Assembly: GCA_949752735.1 (NCBI GenBank)
Contig: OX457052.1
Span: forward strand, 18,358,649 to 18,422,648
Length of the DNA stretch: 64,000 bases
Direction of reading: 5' to 3'
Source of the DNA: Lumbricus terrestris
Taxonomy: Eukaryota > Annelida > Clitellata > Crassiclitellata > Lumbricidae
Shown here piece by piece: positions 19,976 through 62,470 of this stretch. Every line of letters starts with the position of its first letter. The first letter of the stretch is position 1. The position numbers and the translations under genes are program-made. The notes under the pieces are model-generated. The model was not told the DNA's origin. It did no database searches and was given only the letters and a program-made list of their open reading frames with translations.

Positions 19976-21124
19976 TCGATCCCATAGGCCTATTTAAATC
20001 TCTGAAAGGCAAACGGGGCAACACAAATTCCAAGGCGCAGAGAACGAACGCTGCAAACTGGGAGTCTATTATTACGTGTACACGTAACCCACTAATAGTC
20101 CCAGAGCCAATTGGGCCTGTAGGCCTATGGGCCTATTATAGGTATACAATTTCGACCAGGCATTACGTTTTGATAATAGAGTATAAAGACCCACACAAGA
20201 GCACACCACGCTGGAACTTGAAGGCAAACAATGCAACAGCGTTGGCTCTGTTAGCTAGGCCTACATTCATTTCAAACCTCATAGCCTTAGAGCGTAGGGC
20301 TGCTTCTCATGTCCCCCTATGTTAGATGATTGCTGTGGCGCATATAATTTATTTGAAGGAGCATCGGCGGTAAAGGATCTCACTCAATAAATCCATTGGA
20401 AAATGAACAGGGGCGAGGCCATATGGTTTCTATATAAAACGTGTACATTTACATGCAATAATCAATTTTGACGGTAATGATAGGCCTTGCTGTCGGTCTT
20501 CATACTATGACGCCTTCGACAGCGCACGCAATACTCTCGAAAATGTTCCACAAGCTGTTTAGAGTAAACGCAGAGCATACTCCGAGCATACTTCGACATA
20601 CCTGCTGAAACAGCCACGGTATGTCAGCTGTCCTCATGAGCGTTAACAAAGTAAACAACAGAGTATTGTTGGTGAACCAGAGTCATCCGTACGGGCACAG
20701 ATAGCTCTAGTTTAGACTAGTTTAAGTCTCCTCATCATAGCGCTTATTTGTCCATCTCTATTTGCATGATATAATTGATGCAAGAAGAGCGTATAATATA
20801 AATTATATAATTGAATGACGAATGAACTATAAATCTCGTCAACGTGCGTGCCCCATAGCGTCCTCTAGTGTCCCTACAAACAATAGGGCCGCAGCGCATC
20901 CTTGTTTTATTTATTACTTGTTTTATTGTTCCAAAGAGATAATTTATGCATGGTTTTTCCGGACCCCCTATCCTCGTGACCAGCTGTACTCTATGTATAC
21001 CTCGTGACCTCAAGAAGAAACTCCCATCGCAAATTTTATTTGTAGAAAGTGCGATAATGATCAGATTATGACTTCTTTTGAATGTGGATTTAATTTTAAT
21101 AAGGAGTAATAATTATCGTCAACT
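19976..21124. promoter_or_regulatory. region upstream of CLCN7 start
   Basis: No element was recognised. The CLCN7 promoter and 5' UTR should lie here, since the start codon is at 21125, but no TATA box or initiator can be assigned with confidence. Confidence 0.3.
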
Positions 21125-51350
<30,226 letters not shown>

Positions 51351-54300
51351 CATCCGAATGCGTTAGTCTACTAGTCGAAGCCCACCCATATGTAGCTGTT
51401 GAATGCTGTGATGTAAGGATGTCAACGGCTAGGATCAAATTCCTGCAGACGTGAACATTTTTTCTGGTCAAGGCTTTTGACGGACAAAGTATTCGCACAG
51501 GCAGTTCCAGGGCATATCCAGGCAGAGCTCCAACAGTTCAGGCCATTGTCAGGATGACTTGCAAAGCTGTTGAGTTTTATTTGGGATCGCACCAATCCTT
51601 AATTGAGGTATGGGAGTGACGTCATGGTTGGTTGAACAACAGAAAAATTTGTTATGCGAACAAAACCTGTGAATGTGTCCTGTGTTGGATCTTGTGTACT
51701 GATTATATAAATCCTGTTATCCAATTTAGAATTTGCAGGCATGACACGACTATGTTAATGATGCTGTACATAGAATTATTTACAGTGATAAGTTGCACAT
51801 TATGTTGTAGGAAATTGTAAATCACTTGTTGGTTTTCAGACATTCGAGGGACCTTTGTACTTGCGTTATTCAGAGCCCACCTACTGAGTATGCTCCATCT
51901 GTGTTACGACTTTGTGCAAGTTACTTGCATATGATTGACTCTGTCTGTGAGCAGTAGAATTGGTGTCGGTCTTTGTGCAGTTGCAAGAACATTGGAAAGA
52001 GTGTGATTGCAGAAATATTAGAGGCTTTGTCTCATTTTAATTGCTGGTGGTCCAGTAGCTTGGCTCTTTCATTAACTTGCGCATAAAGCAAGTGCTCGTT
52101 ATTTTAAAGACGTTTTATAGATTCATTATTATTTAGCCGAAAACCTATTGGGTAGTTTACGATTCTATCTATTATTGTCAAAATATTACATTCAATGTAA
52201 CAGCGTAAAGGTGACGTTTGATTGTTTACCTCAGGAATAGTTCCTGCTATCATGACTGTAAATTAAATTTTATTTGTGTGACCTTGACCAGGCGAGAAGA
52301 CCACTAGTCGCTTACCAGATGAGACGGAAAATGGATTTTTCCATAAAACCATAATTACTGATTTTTTTATTTAATTAATACAGTTCACTGTATTATAAAC
52401 GATTTAATGTCGCACGTTAAGGTCAAAATATTATTTAATGCACGAGGTGTTGAGGTAATGGAGACAGGCTTGATTTTATCTGTGACTTCATGCCAAATTA
52501 TTTTTTATATTTTTATTTTAAAAGGCATAAGATTTCCTCCAAACTTTCTGAAATTTTCTCCATCAATATCTTATGATGTGAGCATATGGAAACTGTTGAC
52601 AAGTCCATTCCCAACAAGTTGGTCCATTGTCTTGGCCATGGTCACACATTTTAATACAAGTTTTGTATTGCATTTTCATGTTGTAATTTATATAGGCCAT
52701 AAGATCCAAATGAAGCATTAATTGATTTTCAGTGTAATTTGTTTTAGTATTGTTTATGAAAATCGAAGTATTAAGGAGTGTTTCAAGAAATGGTAGATGC
52801 AGTAGTCCACTACTGGAAAATATCAAATTATGTACAAAATGACTGCGAACAATTTGACAATTATGTCAAAATGGTTCAAAAGCACCCTTTAATTTCATTT
52901 TATCCCAAATTATGTGATCGGATGATAGAGCTGTTTGTCACTTGGTCTAATAACTATTAGCGCATCAGCATTGGTAGACCTGTTTTGTCTGTAAGTCTGT
53001 ACAAGTTTCTGAATTCTGCTGTCATCTTGCTTATTGTTTGTCCAGTGTTTGGACAGCTTATTGTGAAGATTTCTCTCAGAGTTTGTTTCTGCTTTCTTGT
53101 TTTTTTAATCATGCATTTACGATTAAACCAAAGTAAGTTGACTACAAGGGTCGCCCAAAAAGAACGTCTGCAGAAATGAACCTCCTTTAGACCCCTTTTC
53201 CTTCGCAGTTTTCCCTCCTTCGCTTCCTCCCTCTTTACAGACGTCTGCCATCACAGGATCTGCTGGCGGTAGTTTTTTTAATGTCAAGATGTGTAGTTCT
53301 GAAAGTCTCTTTAAAGTCTCTTTAAAGTCTCTTTCTTTGCATGAAAGTTTATACCACGCATCCATTTTACTGGATATGTCATGTTTAGTAACTCTGAAGT
53401 TGATGTTAAAGGCATAGTTTCTACTGAAAAAGACTATGAATCCCATTTAGATGTGGACGTATGCACTGGTCATAACCCCGCTTCCCTTGTCCCTATTTGT
53501 CCTCTTTGAGACAACTCTCCCTCCTATCATCGCAGACCTCCTTTACCAACGGCCCCTAATTTTATTTTTAGCAGTTGAATGTTAGTAGTTAGCATGCTCT
53601 TAATGTGAAGTTGAGACCCATTTTCTCATATTGGACCCTCCAGTGTTCATGGCCTTTATCGTGCTGCATTTATTGGGGGGGAGTGATGGAACAGCACGTG
53701 CTCAAGGTTGAGTTCAGGGAATCCACCTCAAGCCGCCTTGAAGGGACCTTGAGCAAGTTCTTCACTCGCAATTGCTTAATTACAACTTGTTACATTGCCC
53801 GTTTGTGCTGTATAACAACGTATATTGGGAAATGAATTTTTAAGGTTTTTTTACCTCTACGTTAGATCTGTCTTTGCCGCAGTTCTTCAGTTTCTAGCGT
53901 GATATTTGTTTTGTTGATTTTGTGTAAGTATGTGGAAAGCTCAACAACGTTGCCTGATCATCGTCGTTTTATTGGAGGATTACTGTCTTTGACATTAATG
54001 ACGAGCTGCATTGGTTTTGCTTTTAGTACACTTTCATCGTGAAAGTTTTAATATGATGCGATGTTGTTAACTGGACCCATATGTAACATCTGATGTCAGT
54101 TGTTCCAAAGGGAGATTTGTTTTTGCAGAAGTAAAATATAGCCATCGTGTGGTTATGCTTCCTAGACTTAAATGTTTGATTGTGGAGTGAGGTACTGTCA
54201 TAGGCCTAGAACTGGTGGAAAGGTATCTATGGTAATAATAGACTTGATCTCAGTGGAATATGGGTGGGAGATAATGAAAATAATGATCTAAGCAAGCATG

Positions 54301-54443
54301 TAAATGTGGGTGTATTTCTACAGTGACCATGCTCATTTTTCCAGTGAATTGATCAATTGATATCCTTCTCCACCACTTCCCATTTGTGCGTGTGTGTGTG
54401 TCACATTGTGTGAGCCATTGAAGGTCTTTGTGCATGGAGCCTA
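51351..54443. other. CLCN7 3' region and intergenic sequence
   Basis: The start of this stretch should be CLCN7 3' UTR; no clear AATAAA was placed. A SINE piece lies at 53690-53790. Open frames at 52778-52960 (+) and 53123-53446 (-) match no family I recognise. A CTCTTTAAAGT triplication occurs at 53307-53335. Confidence 0.4.
53690..53790 (+). repeat. SINE family 1 fragment
   Basis: AATCCACCTCAAGCCGCC, GGGACCTTGAGCAAGTTCTT and CACTCGCAATTGCTTA match the middle of the 60898 copy; head and tail are degraded or absent. Confidence 0.65.
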
Positions 54444-54451
54444 TCAAGATC

Positions 54452-54767
54452 CAGTGCCGCGCCAGGATTTCAGTTTTGGGGGGGCTGAAGCCCATGGTCG
54501 GAGACTTGGTCCAGAAGTTGAGGGGGACGAAACGCAGAGGAAATTTTCCATTTTCATTCCCCTAAATTTTTGACGACCTGTTTTTTTTAGTCATTTGGCC
54601 GAAATCTCGTGAAGATATTTCATTTTCCCTGTCCCAAAAAGCCTGATTTTTGGGGGAGTTGGGGGGGGGGCTAAGTCGAAATCTCCTGAAAATATTTCAT
54701 TTTCCCTGTAAAAAAAACCGTGATGACCTTTTTCTGGGGGCTTAGCCCACCAAGTCCCATAGCACTG
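54452..54767. mobile_element. MITE, CAGTGGCGGCGCC family, copy 4
   Basis: The left end is CAGTGCCGCGCCAGGATTTC and the diverged right end CCCATAGCACTG. Exact duplications TCAAGATC flank it (54444-54451, 54768-54775). It shares GACGACCTGTTTTTTTTAGT and CCGAAATCTCGTGAA with its relatives. Confidence 0.85.
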
Positions 54768-54775
54768 TCAAGATC

Positions 54776-55975
54776 CTCCACTAATCCCTGAGATTTTATC
54801 TGCAATGAGCCGCCGTAGATATTAAGCGATCTGGCATTGCCCACACGTACAGAGGCGAATGGGACATAGGCTCAATCTAGCTGACCAGATCCGGCCTACA
54901 CAAGTAATTTAATACAATATGTATAATTATATGCAATTGTACATACATAAATACATTAATTAAAAAGTGTTTTATTCGGTCACAAACATATTTATACAGG
55001 TCGTAATTACATCAGATTTTTCCTGAGATTCGTCGGCATGCACATGAGACACAGAATAGATCGAAGGTCTCGCATGCCACCGGAGACAATTTTGGTTGGG
55101 GTGGAAAATGCATCATGGCCAACTATTTTATGTGAAAAACACTAAGAAAGATTCTTCACTATCACATAAACATATATGGTAGATATTACAGAATAGACCA
55201 GAATAAACTTACTTTCCAACAAAAGCACACTTACGGACGTATTAATACATAAATACATTTCTACCTATCACACTGTAGGCCCTACGCCCATAACCAACTT
55301 ACTCCTCTGCCTCTTTTATTCCTTACGTCTCCAGTGTTAGTTGTATCATTGTATATGTCATTTTAGTATTATTATATTAATTTATAATATTCTCTTTATT
55401 CAACAATTCGGTTGACAGATCGCAACCGGCTACAGTGTACAATTATGCAGTTTAAACAATTCACAAGAACGGAGATCACACAATACACAAATCTTAACTA
55501 TACTAACTGGGCAGACAGCCTGCAATGCATGGCGCTAATAGCAGCCTACAAAGCATGTCCGTCCAACGGGGCTCGAACTCGCTACCTATTGCACTCTACG
55601 TCAGCGTGTTATCCACTAATCTACCGGTAGGAATTGCTTGCAAAGTGACTGCAAAAATTGCCTTAGACCTATGTTCAATTATAGGCATAAATTTCCGTAA
55701 CAAATGCAAATCTGAATTTAATCCTTTTCAAGATTTTATTATACGAATACACATTGAATAGAGATCAAGCTAAATTCACGGACTCGCATTCTTCTCGCAA
55801 GCCATGACGACAGATGATAGTTTCAGCAGTCCAACTGACTTTCTCAGAATCATAGGCCTACTAAATTGAACTGGTTTTAGCTTAGTCTGTGCACAAGAAA
55901 AAAAATAATGAATCCAAATTTAAAAATTATAGAATTGGTGGTATTTGCAGTTTAATGTCACTGTGTAGTAACAAA
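54776..55975. other. intergenic sequence upstream of BIRC5
   Basis: A tRNA-like minus-strand stretch lies at 55560-55630 (TAGTGGATAACACGCTGA, then GAGTTCGAGCCCC), probably a SINE head or tRNA relic. Nothing else is recognised. Confidence 0.4.
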
Positions 55976-56173
55976 CAGGGCTGTTTTAAAGGAATTTTTA
56001 GAAATGCACAACCCTGCTTTTCTTTCCCATCCTCCATGGTAAATTACCTCCAATCGGACGTCACTGGCCTTTTTACTAGTTTTAACTGCACGGAAGTGCT
56101 TTTACAACTGCATAGATCCTTTTAGAACGGCACATTTTGTGTACAAGTACAACTGCACGCCAAAAAAGCCCTG
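55976..56173. mobile_element. MITE, CAGGGCTTTTTT family, short copy 3
   Basis: Ends are CAGGGCTGTTTTAAA and AAAAAAGCCCTG, with exact 8-bp duplications GTAACAAA (55968-55975, 56174-56181). At 198 bp it lacks about half of the longer copies. It lies 310 bases upstream of the BIRC5 start codon. Confidence 0.9.
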
Positions 56174-56482
56174 GTAACAAAGACCATTAGCGACGCCCTC
56201 CTCCTTCATCCAGGCTTGGGACTAGCACTGGCAGAGTGCAACCAGTGGCGGAGTTTAATAATATAGAATTGAAATTCGGAATTGAGGCTTGAGTCCTTTG
56301 GGTTCGAGGCAAGGACTCGGAGGTGTGAATATTCGCCATTGACCCATCGCATTTAATATATTTACATATCTATGCTGGCCCCCTCCAGCTTTATTTATAA
56401 ATCAGTGCCATTCACCCGCCTGTTTTCAAAGTACGAAAAATAAATTTCGTTGTTCATAACTAATTTAGCAATTACGATAAAC

Positions 56483-56605
56483 ATGAATTTCGAAGATTCA
56501 GAGCAAGACAGGAAAAGGATTCACGAGATGTTTATAGAGGAAAATCGTGTTGAAAGCTTTAAGGACTGGGTTTTTGACGAAAACTGCGAATGTACACCTG
56601 AGAAG
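56483..56605 (+). CDS. BIRC5: BIRC5 exon 1
   Basis: 41 codons from ATG to AAG|GTAGGT, phase 0; [20 protein letters not shown] then EK begins the BIR fold. Confidence 0.95.
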
Positions 56606-59600
56606 GTAGGTTGCGGGTGCATTTGTATTGCGTAATGTAATGTTGACACAATGTAATGTTGACACAATGTAATGTTGACACAATCTTCGAAAAATTGTCA
56701 GCACCCACGAAAACCACGCCATGGGGTTATATTCTATAATGACTCGGTAGACGTTCTAGAATGACTCGGTAGACACCAAGAACTAACGTTGCAGCGTTGT
56801 TATCTTTAATAAATCCAACTTCTAGTTTGCCGAGAATCCTTTTAATCGATCCAGCTTCTCTTTAGGCAAGAATTTGTTCGATAAATCCCGCTTCTATTTC
56901 GTCAGGAAATATTTTTCAGCCATTTTTCATTGAAAATTATTGTTCATCAATCCAGCTTCAGATTGACTGCACTAACCCTAAAACTAACCCTAACCGACCC
57001 TCACGACGCCTAACCTGAGCCCTAACCGACCCTCACACGAAAAATCCCGCTTCAATTTCGTCAGGAAATATTTTTCATCAAATTTATAAAAAAAAGTTAC
57101 TTGCTACCGAGTCATTATAGAATATAACCCGCCATGGAGTCCAACCTGTCACCCGCGCTGCATAAAATCAAACCGCACGCATAGCGAAGCAAAACCACTT
57201 CAAGTGCAAATTACGGTAAACGTGTATTTTAGCGTCGTAAATTATCCGCCATTGCATGGGTTTCAGCATTAGTCGAGTGCAAGTCGGATTGACGAAAAGA
57301 ATTCTTTCTAAATAGAAGTCGGATTGATGAAAGTAATTTCTATTGAGATAGAAGAGGCGTTAATTAACACAATCTTGCTGAAATTGAAGCTGGATTGATG
57401 AATAATAATTTTTAATTAAATATAAGTTATATTGATGAAAAATGTTTGCTGACGAAACAGAAGCGGGATTGATCAAACAAATTCTTGCCTAAACAGAAGC
57501 TGGATCAATGAGAAGGGTTCTCACCAAACTAGAAGTTGGATTGATTAAAAATAACAATGCTGCAACGAGCGAATAATTTGCGACGCTAAAATACACGTTT
57601 ACCCAAATTACACCTCCTATTACAGAACTCTCAAAAGAACATCGTGTTCATTACTTTAATTTTTTATTACTTGATTGCTTAGTGAAGTGCTTTAGGGGTA
57701 AACCTGAACCCCGTAAATGCGGCCTCCGTAAAAACATTGAGTTTACATAAAAGCCCGACTTTCAGAAGTTTTATAGAAAGCGACCAAGCTCTCAAAAACT
57801 ATTCAGAGTCAAATTGCCTGCATGACATGATGGTTATGTTAGGCTATTAGTGTTTTTGATGACAGTTTTGTGTCTAAAAGTATTGGGGGTTTCGGGGTTT
57901 GGGTAGCATCTTTGCATTATGTAATGTCGGTAGCAGCACTTTATTTGACTCAAGTCAGAGATGGCCACGTTGTTTACATAAATTAACTAGAGACCAGAGT
58001 CATTGCGTGTTTCTGATTATAATAAATTACTACAGAATAGAGCCGGCTACTGTGGTCTGACTCATAAATAGCGTGCAGAGTCAGTTATTGTTTTTTTACT
58101 CGTTATGAACTACTAGAACAGTTAGTCATGCATGTGCGATTCGTGCATTTTACTGGTAATAGTTCATTTGTTTTTGTTCAGATGGCAGAGGCTGGTTTCT
58201 ATCACTGTCCAACTGATCAGGAGCCAGACCTCGTGCGCTGTTTCATCTGTGACAAAGAACTCGATGGCTGGGAACCGACCGACATCCCGCTGTAAGTTCT
58301 GACGTTGGACGGAGACTTAGGGTGGACAGTCCGCTCCAAAGTTTGTGATGGGGGAACGGATATATCTGCTTATATCCCCGCAATATTTCAGAATTATTTC
58401 TCTGCCTATGGTTCTGACAGATTTCATAATTATTTTCATTGATTCTCCGTCCCCCATTACAAATACCGTATTTCTATGTCCATATTTGATTGTTATACTA
58501 TTCATTTCTTTATCCATGTTTGATTGAAATACCACATTTCTGCTTTCATATTTAATTGCAGTACTACTGTATCGTTATATCCATATTTAATTGCAATTTT
58601 ATTTTTTTATCAATATTTTATTGCAGTACCTTATTTTGTAGTTATATTTGATTTCAGTATCATATTTCTGCATTCATATTTGTCACCAATGTTTTAAAAT
58701 TTTGTGAGATTTATTGATATTGGTCTAGTCTTATAAAGAATTCTATGGCAACGATATAAAACTGTCGTCCTTGAATTCAGCCTGAGAAATCTTGGTTGAC
58801 AGGACCAAGCATAGCATGCAAAAATGAGTGGTCTTCGTGGTTCTTTTTCCCCTGGGGCTTCTTTGCTGAGAGCGCTTCTGAGTAGTCAATTCTGAGAGCG
58901 GTGCTCTATAAATTTTAGATACAATACAACAAGAGACGAAGTGATCTGTTGATGTGACAGATGATACTAATCAACTAGTGATATTATGCTACGCTATTTA
59001 CGGAGTTATAAAGCGCCTCCTACAGTGCAACCTAATTAGAGGCGCTCCCAGTGCAAAGAACCTCTTGAAGAAGAAAAGTCTGAAGACAATGGGCTGATGT
59101 AGAAACTTCATGTCATCTGTGACTATAGCATTGTTTCCAACTCAACATCTTGGTGCTAATGAGCAACTAGACTACTTTTGGTTTTTCGGTGAATGCTGAA
59201 AGTGCTTTTTTTTTGGTCATTGTTACAAACTGCCAGTATTTCTTTGTTGTTGTCTAGTGAGGAGCACAGGAAGCATTCGCAACACTGCCCGTTCCTCTCT
59301 CTGCCGGACATAAAGAAACCTACAGTGGAAGAGATGATGAAGCTTTTGAAGGAAAAATATCGCTTGACTGTCGTAAGTCCTTCTGATGTTCCAAGATGTA
59401 GCAAAAGTGAATCGATGTCGAAAATGGTGCTCGTCAGAAAATAGACTCATCAAGGTTAAGGTTGAGGTCATTTGGGGCTGCGTGGAGGATCACATTGAGA
59501 GTCCATGTGTTAAACCAGGCAATGCTGAAAGACCTAAGAAATTCTCTGAAGCCTTGCAAAGTACAGCATGCCTATCTACCATAACATCATTTCATTCAGC

Positions 59601-61379
59601 ATACTTCCGAATATTTTACGTTTACTTTATGATATATTTCAAAAACCCGACGGAAACAAGCACTAAATTTTGATAATTTTGTAAAAGAAAATTATATTTG
59701 TTAAATTTTGCCATCAAAATGGTGTATATTTATATTTTGAAATTGAATAGCACAGGTAGCGGCCTATGTAATGCTTGATTCTGTGATGTGCTGCATGTGC
59801 ATACGGTTTATATTCTGAAAATTGCATTGAAACTTAATTTCTATGAAGATTTTAAGGTGACTGGACAATTCGGCACAAATTCACCGCACAATTGCTGGTC
59901 GTTCTAAAAAATCTATAACTGCACTTTGTAAAGAATATTTGCGGTTAGTTTTAGTAGATTAGGAAGTTTTAATAATGAATGGATATTGAGTGATTTCAAT
60001 TAGCCTACAAAGTAGAACTAATATCTTAGGAGTAATTTTAGGTGTATTATTATTATTGTTATGCAAGCAAGCTTGCCAGAAATGTCCATGTGCCGAATTT
60101 TCATAGAATCGAGTTTAAAATAGTATGTTTTCTTGTGTTCCTGGGCCATTGTTTTTTGTGTAAAAAATTGTCCATTCTGTACAAGTTTTAAATTTAAGTC
60201 CATTCTGTTATTCAGTCACTGTCAGCTCAACTAGCACACAGCAGAAGTCAGTGGCAGTTAGCCATCTCTGAAACAATCCTTGATATACATACATTTCACT
60301 CAAAATTCTGAAACTTCATTCGTAACAGATTTCCGCCATGGGCTGCACGCACTGATGCTTCAATAGCAACATCTCCAGGAATTGCTTTAGCACTATGATG
60401 CTGTAGTTCATTGTATTAAGCGTTAATTAAGACAGCCTTTTAAGTTAATTAATGGTACTGGGAACGTGTCATCATGTCATGGTATGCAGGATCGTGAATA
60501 AATCGGTAACCGATAAATATTTGCATTGTTTTGTCCTCGTGCATAAATTACGAGTTGCTCAAGTCTAATTTTTGCTGCTATGCCTCTGAGCAAATGTTAT
60601 TGAATTGGTGTTAACCAGGCTACGTACATCAACAATTAACCCATCGAAGCCTACAGCTTCAAACAGACCCATTATATATTGGATCAGATGCTGGATTCAG
60701 GAGATGAAGATCGCTGACAATAATCACTAAACAGTACAAAGAGCAGCTGTCCCTGTCTCTCCATAGACAAACTCGTAATGTGACAAAGTTGTGTTTGTGA
60801 CAACCTTGATTAATTAGTCAATAGTAAGCAATTATTTATGGTATTGTATCAATGTATCACATTCCTTTATATGAATGCGTACAGTGCATAATTACAGGGA
60901 CGTAGTGGTGGCATCGTTGCCTTGAAGCCGGAAGGTTCGAGGTTCGAATCCACCTCGCCACGTAGGGACCTTAGGCAAGTCCTTCACTCGCAATTGCTCA
61001 GCGTTTCGGTATGATGAAACTTCGCTGCAGTGTCCGCTCTGCAGTCGGGAGCGCCTCTGAGTAGAGAGCTTGAAGGGGCGCTATAACAAGTGCGCATACA
61101 AACAAACATACATACATGCACAATTGCACATGGCACATTTTTTAGGAATCATTCCAAGTTCTTATATGTTGAAACAAACTTTTTGTAGGAACAAGATTGG
61201 CTAACAAGCTACAAGGTTTCTATCTATGTTAGTAAATTTTTACTGTGAATTCTCGGCAGTGTTAAGACGTTGACTGGTGTTTTTTGCGTAAATTTCAGCA
61301 AAAACTTGCTCAGAAAAAGATCGACGAGCTGTCAGAGTTTGCCGGGAAAGGACTGAAGGAGATGGAAAAGCTTCTGTAG
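56483..61379 (+). CDS. BIRC5: survivin-like BIR protein (4 coding exons)
   Basis: Homologue of survivin, the BIR-domain subunit of the chromosomal passenger complex (with Aurora B, INCENP, borealin) that guides centromere and cytokinesis functions. Exons 56483-56605, 58182-58291, 59258-59372 and 61299-61379 join with phases 0, 2, 0 to 142 residues, the human length. The BIR core is [20 protein letters not shown] then [32 protein letters not shown]. Zinc ligands C61, C64, H81, C88 follow the C-x2-C-x16-H-x6-C rule. T38 in CTPE corresponds to the CDK1 site T34 of human survivin. C-terminal exons encode a long charged helix (residues about 100-142), the INCENP/borealin-binding region. The ATG at 56483 gives [17 protein letters not shown]; no other ATG fits. 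A single BIR and no RING domain argue against XIAP/DIAP-type inhibitors. Confidence 0.95.
56725..57129. mobile_element. MITE A, GGTTATATTCTATAATGACT termini
   Basis: Inverted termini are perfect for 26 bp or more (GGTTATATTCTATAATGACT then CGGTAG, inverse at 57104-57129). Exact 8-bp duplications CGCCATGG flank (56717-56724, 57130-57137). The 405-bp interior has roughly 38-bp units of AATCC.GCTTCT type and a centre with CCCTAA words. The GG-ends with 8-bp TSD could suit Merlin or hAT; unassigned. Confidence 0.88.
57215..57603. mobile_element. MITE B, GGTAAACGTGTATTTTAGCG termini
   Basis: Termini GGTAAACGTGTATTTTAGCG (57215-) and the inverse at 57584-57603, with exact 8-bp duplications CAAATTAC (57207-57214, 57604-57611). 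389 bp. The interior shares the AATCC.GCTTCT-type units with MITE A but in opposite orientation, while its termini are different. Confidence 0.88.
58182..58291 (+). CDS. BIRC5: BIRC5 exon 2 (zinc-binding core)
   Basis: [20 protein letters not shown] then [16 protein letters not shown]; acceptor TTTTTGTTCAG, donor CCGCT|GTAAGT, phase 2. Confidence 0.97.
58303..58360. mobile_element. terminal fragment of CATGGGCGGAGAC MITE family
   Basis: GGACGGAGACTTAGGGTGGACAGTCCGC resembles the left end of the 15345 and 18934 elements (GGGCGGAGAC..GGTCCGCC). Only the end is present, 12 bases after the BIRC5 exon 2 donor. Confidence 0.45.
58855..59065. repeat. two opposed family 1 tail fragments
   Basis: A plus-strand tail (GAGAGCGCTTCTGAGTAGTC..GCTCTATAAATTTTA, 58868-58920) is followed by a minus-strand tail (AAAGCGCCTCCT..AGAGGCGCTCCCAGTGC, 59008-59055). 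They lie in BIRC5 intron 2. Confidence 0.55.
59258..59372 (+). CDS. BIRC5: BIRC5 exon 3
   Basis: [20 protein letters not shown] then [18 protein letters not shown]; carries zinc ligands H81 and C88. Acceptor GTTGTCTAG, donor GTC|GTAAGT, phase 0. Confidence 0.97.
60898..61090 (+). repeat. SINE family 1, best full-length copy
   Basis: Box A-like TAGTGGTGGCATCG and box B GGTTCGAATCC (60941-60951), then CACGTAGGGACCTTAGGCAA, GTCCTTCACTCGCAATTGCT, TGCAGTGTCCGCTCTGCAGT and the tail CGGGAGCGCCTCTGAGTAGA..CTTGAAGGGGCGCTATAACA. About 190 bp, in BIRC5 intron 3. Pol III-type internal promoter elements are present. Confidence 0.85.
61299..61379 (+). CDS. BIRC5: BIRC5 exon 4 (terminal helix)
   Basis: [20 protein letters not shown] then EMEKLL and TAG; a charged amphipathic helix as in the survivin C-terminus. 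Acceptor GTAAATTTCAG. Confidence 0.9.
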   Translation, partial: QKLAQKKIDELSEFAGKGLKEMEKLL

Positions 61380-62016
61380 ATGATGACTGGCTTCAGACTG
61401 TGTAAAATGTACTGATTATTTAGCAAGTTCTTCTGTTTATTAGTAATTTCGTGGAATTTCATTATTATGTAGCTATCATTTGTTATGAATGATAGTTCTT
61501 TTAACCTGATGCACATCTTGGTTTCTTTTTCGGAGCTAAAGATAACTGTTTGTCTAATATTATGTATCTTTTACTAACATTTAAAAGAGGTAAAGTAATC
61601 ATATTTTATTTTCTCATAGATGTATACAATGAACGAACACTGAATATAACTTGAGTGCCATATCGTTAGTAAATTGCTGACCTTGAAAGTTCTTGTGCAA
61701 ACAATTATTGTAAATTATCTCTTTATGCATGATAATCCATAAACTCCTGGTTAATTGTGTTTCAAAATCTCCCACAAATGTGTACAGAAGCCTGAAAAAA
61801 ATTTCACATCTAAACTTGCTTTGCATGCTGCATTGTGTTAAACTGTTCATCATATTATTTTAAAGTTTTGTTGTGATGTTTTACAGCTGGTGCTGTCTAG
61901 CTACTAGTCTTACAGTTGCTTCGTGCATGCTATACAGTACTTTGTCATATATCTAATGAACAACCATCACCCTCCTGTGTTAAGTTAAAAATGTTTGTGA
62001 ACAGTCTAAGACTGCA
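61380..62016. other. BIRC5 3' region
   Basis: AT-rich sequence presumably containing the 3' UTR. No repeat or gene is recognised and the poly(A) site is not placed. Confidence 0.35.
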
Positions 62017-62470
62017 GGTGACACGAAACGGAGTATCCCCCCTGAAAGCTATCCGGGGGGATGAATTAATCTATCCCCCCGGATGGAATTAACCGGTCTA
62101 TACTATCCGAGGGGATAAACCATTCTATCCCCTTTTTTGAAAAATGAGCATAATAAAAAAATGTATGCTGTAATCAAAATTTAAGGTGACTCTAATTGTT
62201 TTAAGTGTCCTAAACAATGCTCAGATAAAGCCAACTCGAATTTATTTAGTGACTCTGAGTGTTTTTAAGTGTTTTAACAGTTTTAAGTGCTCTAAAAACA
62301 GGGTAAAAGAAATTATATAGTAAGATTAAACATACTTGTTAGTGTCATTGTTCAATATAAAGCAGATGCAAATTAATTTGCCCCCAAAAATACACGCGGA
62401 AGTGGTTTTTCGACTTTTTTTTATTTGGGGGGATACAATTAATACGGGGGATACTCTATTTCGTGACACA
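62017..62470. mobile_element. MITE with GTGACACGAAACGGAGTATC terminus
   Basis: Imperfect inverted termini of about 25 bp (GTGACACGAAACGGAGTATC and GATACTCTATTTCGTGACAC), both next to runs of five or six C or G. Inner CTATCC/GGGGGGAT units repeat near the left end. No certain target duplication. Confidence 0.75.

Noticed and set aside
52778..53446. small open frames downstream of CLCN7
   Set aside because: No recognisable motif, no consistent splice sites and base composition like surrounding non-coding DNA; left unannotated as genes.
60898..60970. possible tRNA gene from box A/box B
   Set aside because: The same head recurs with a shared body and tail in many truncated copies, which is SINE behaviour; no proper acceptor stem is seen.
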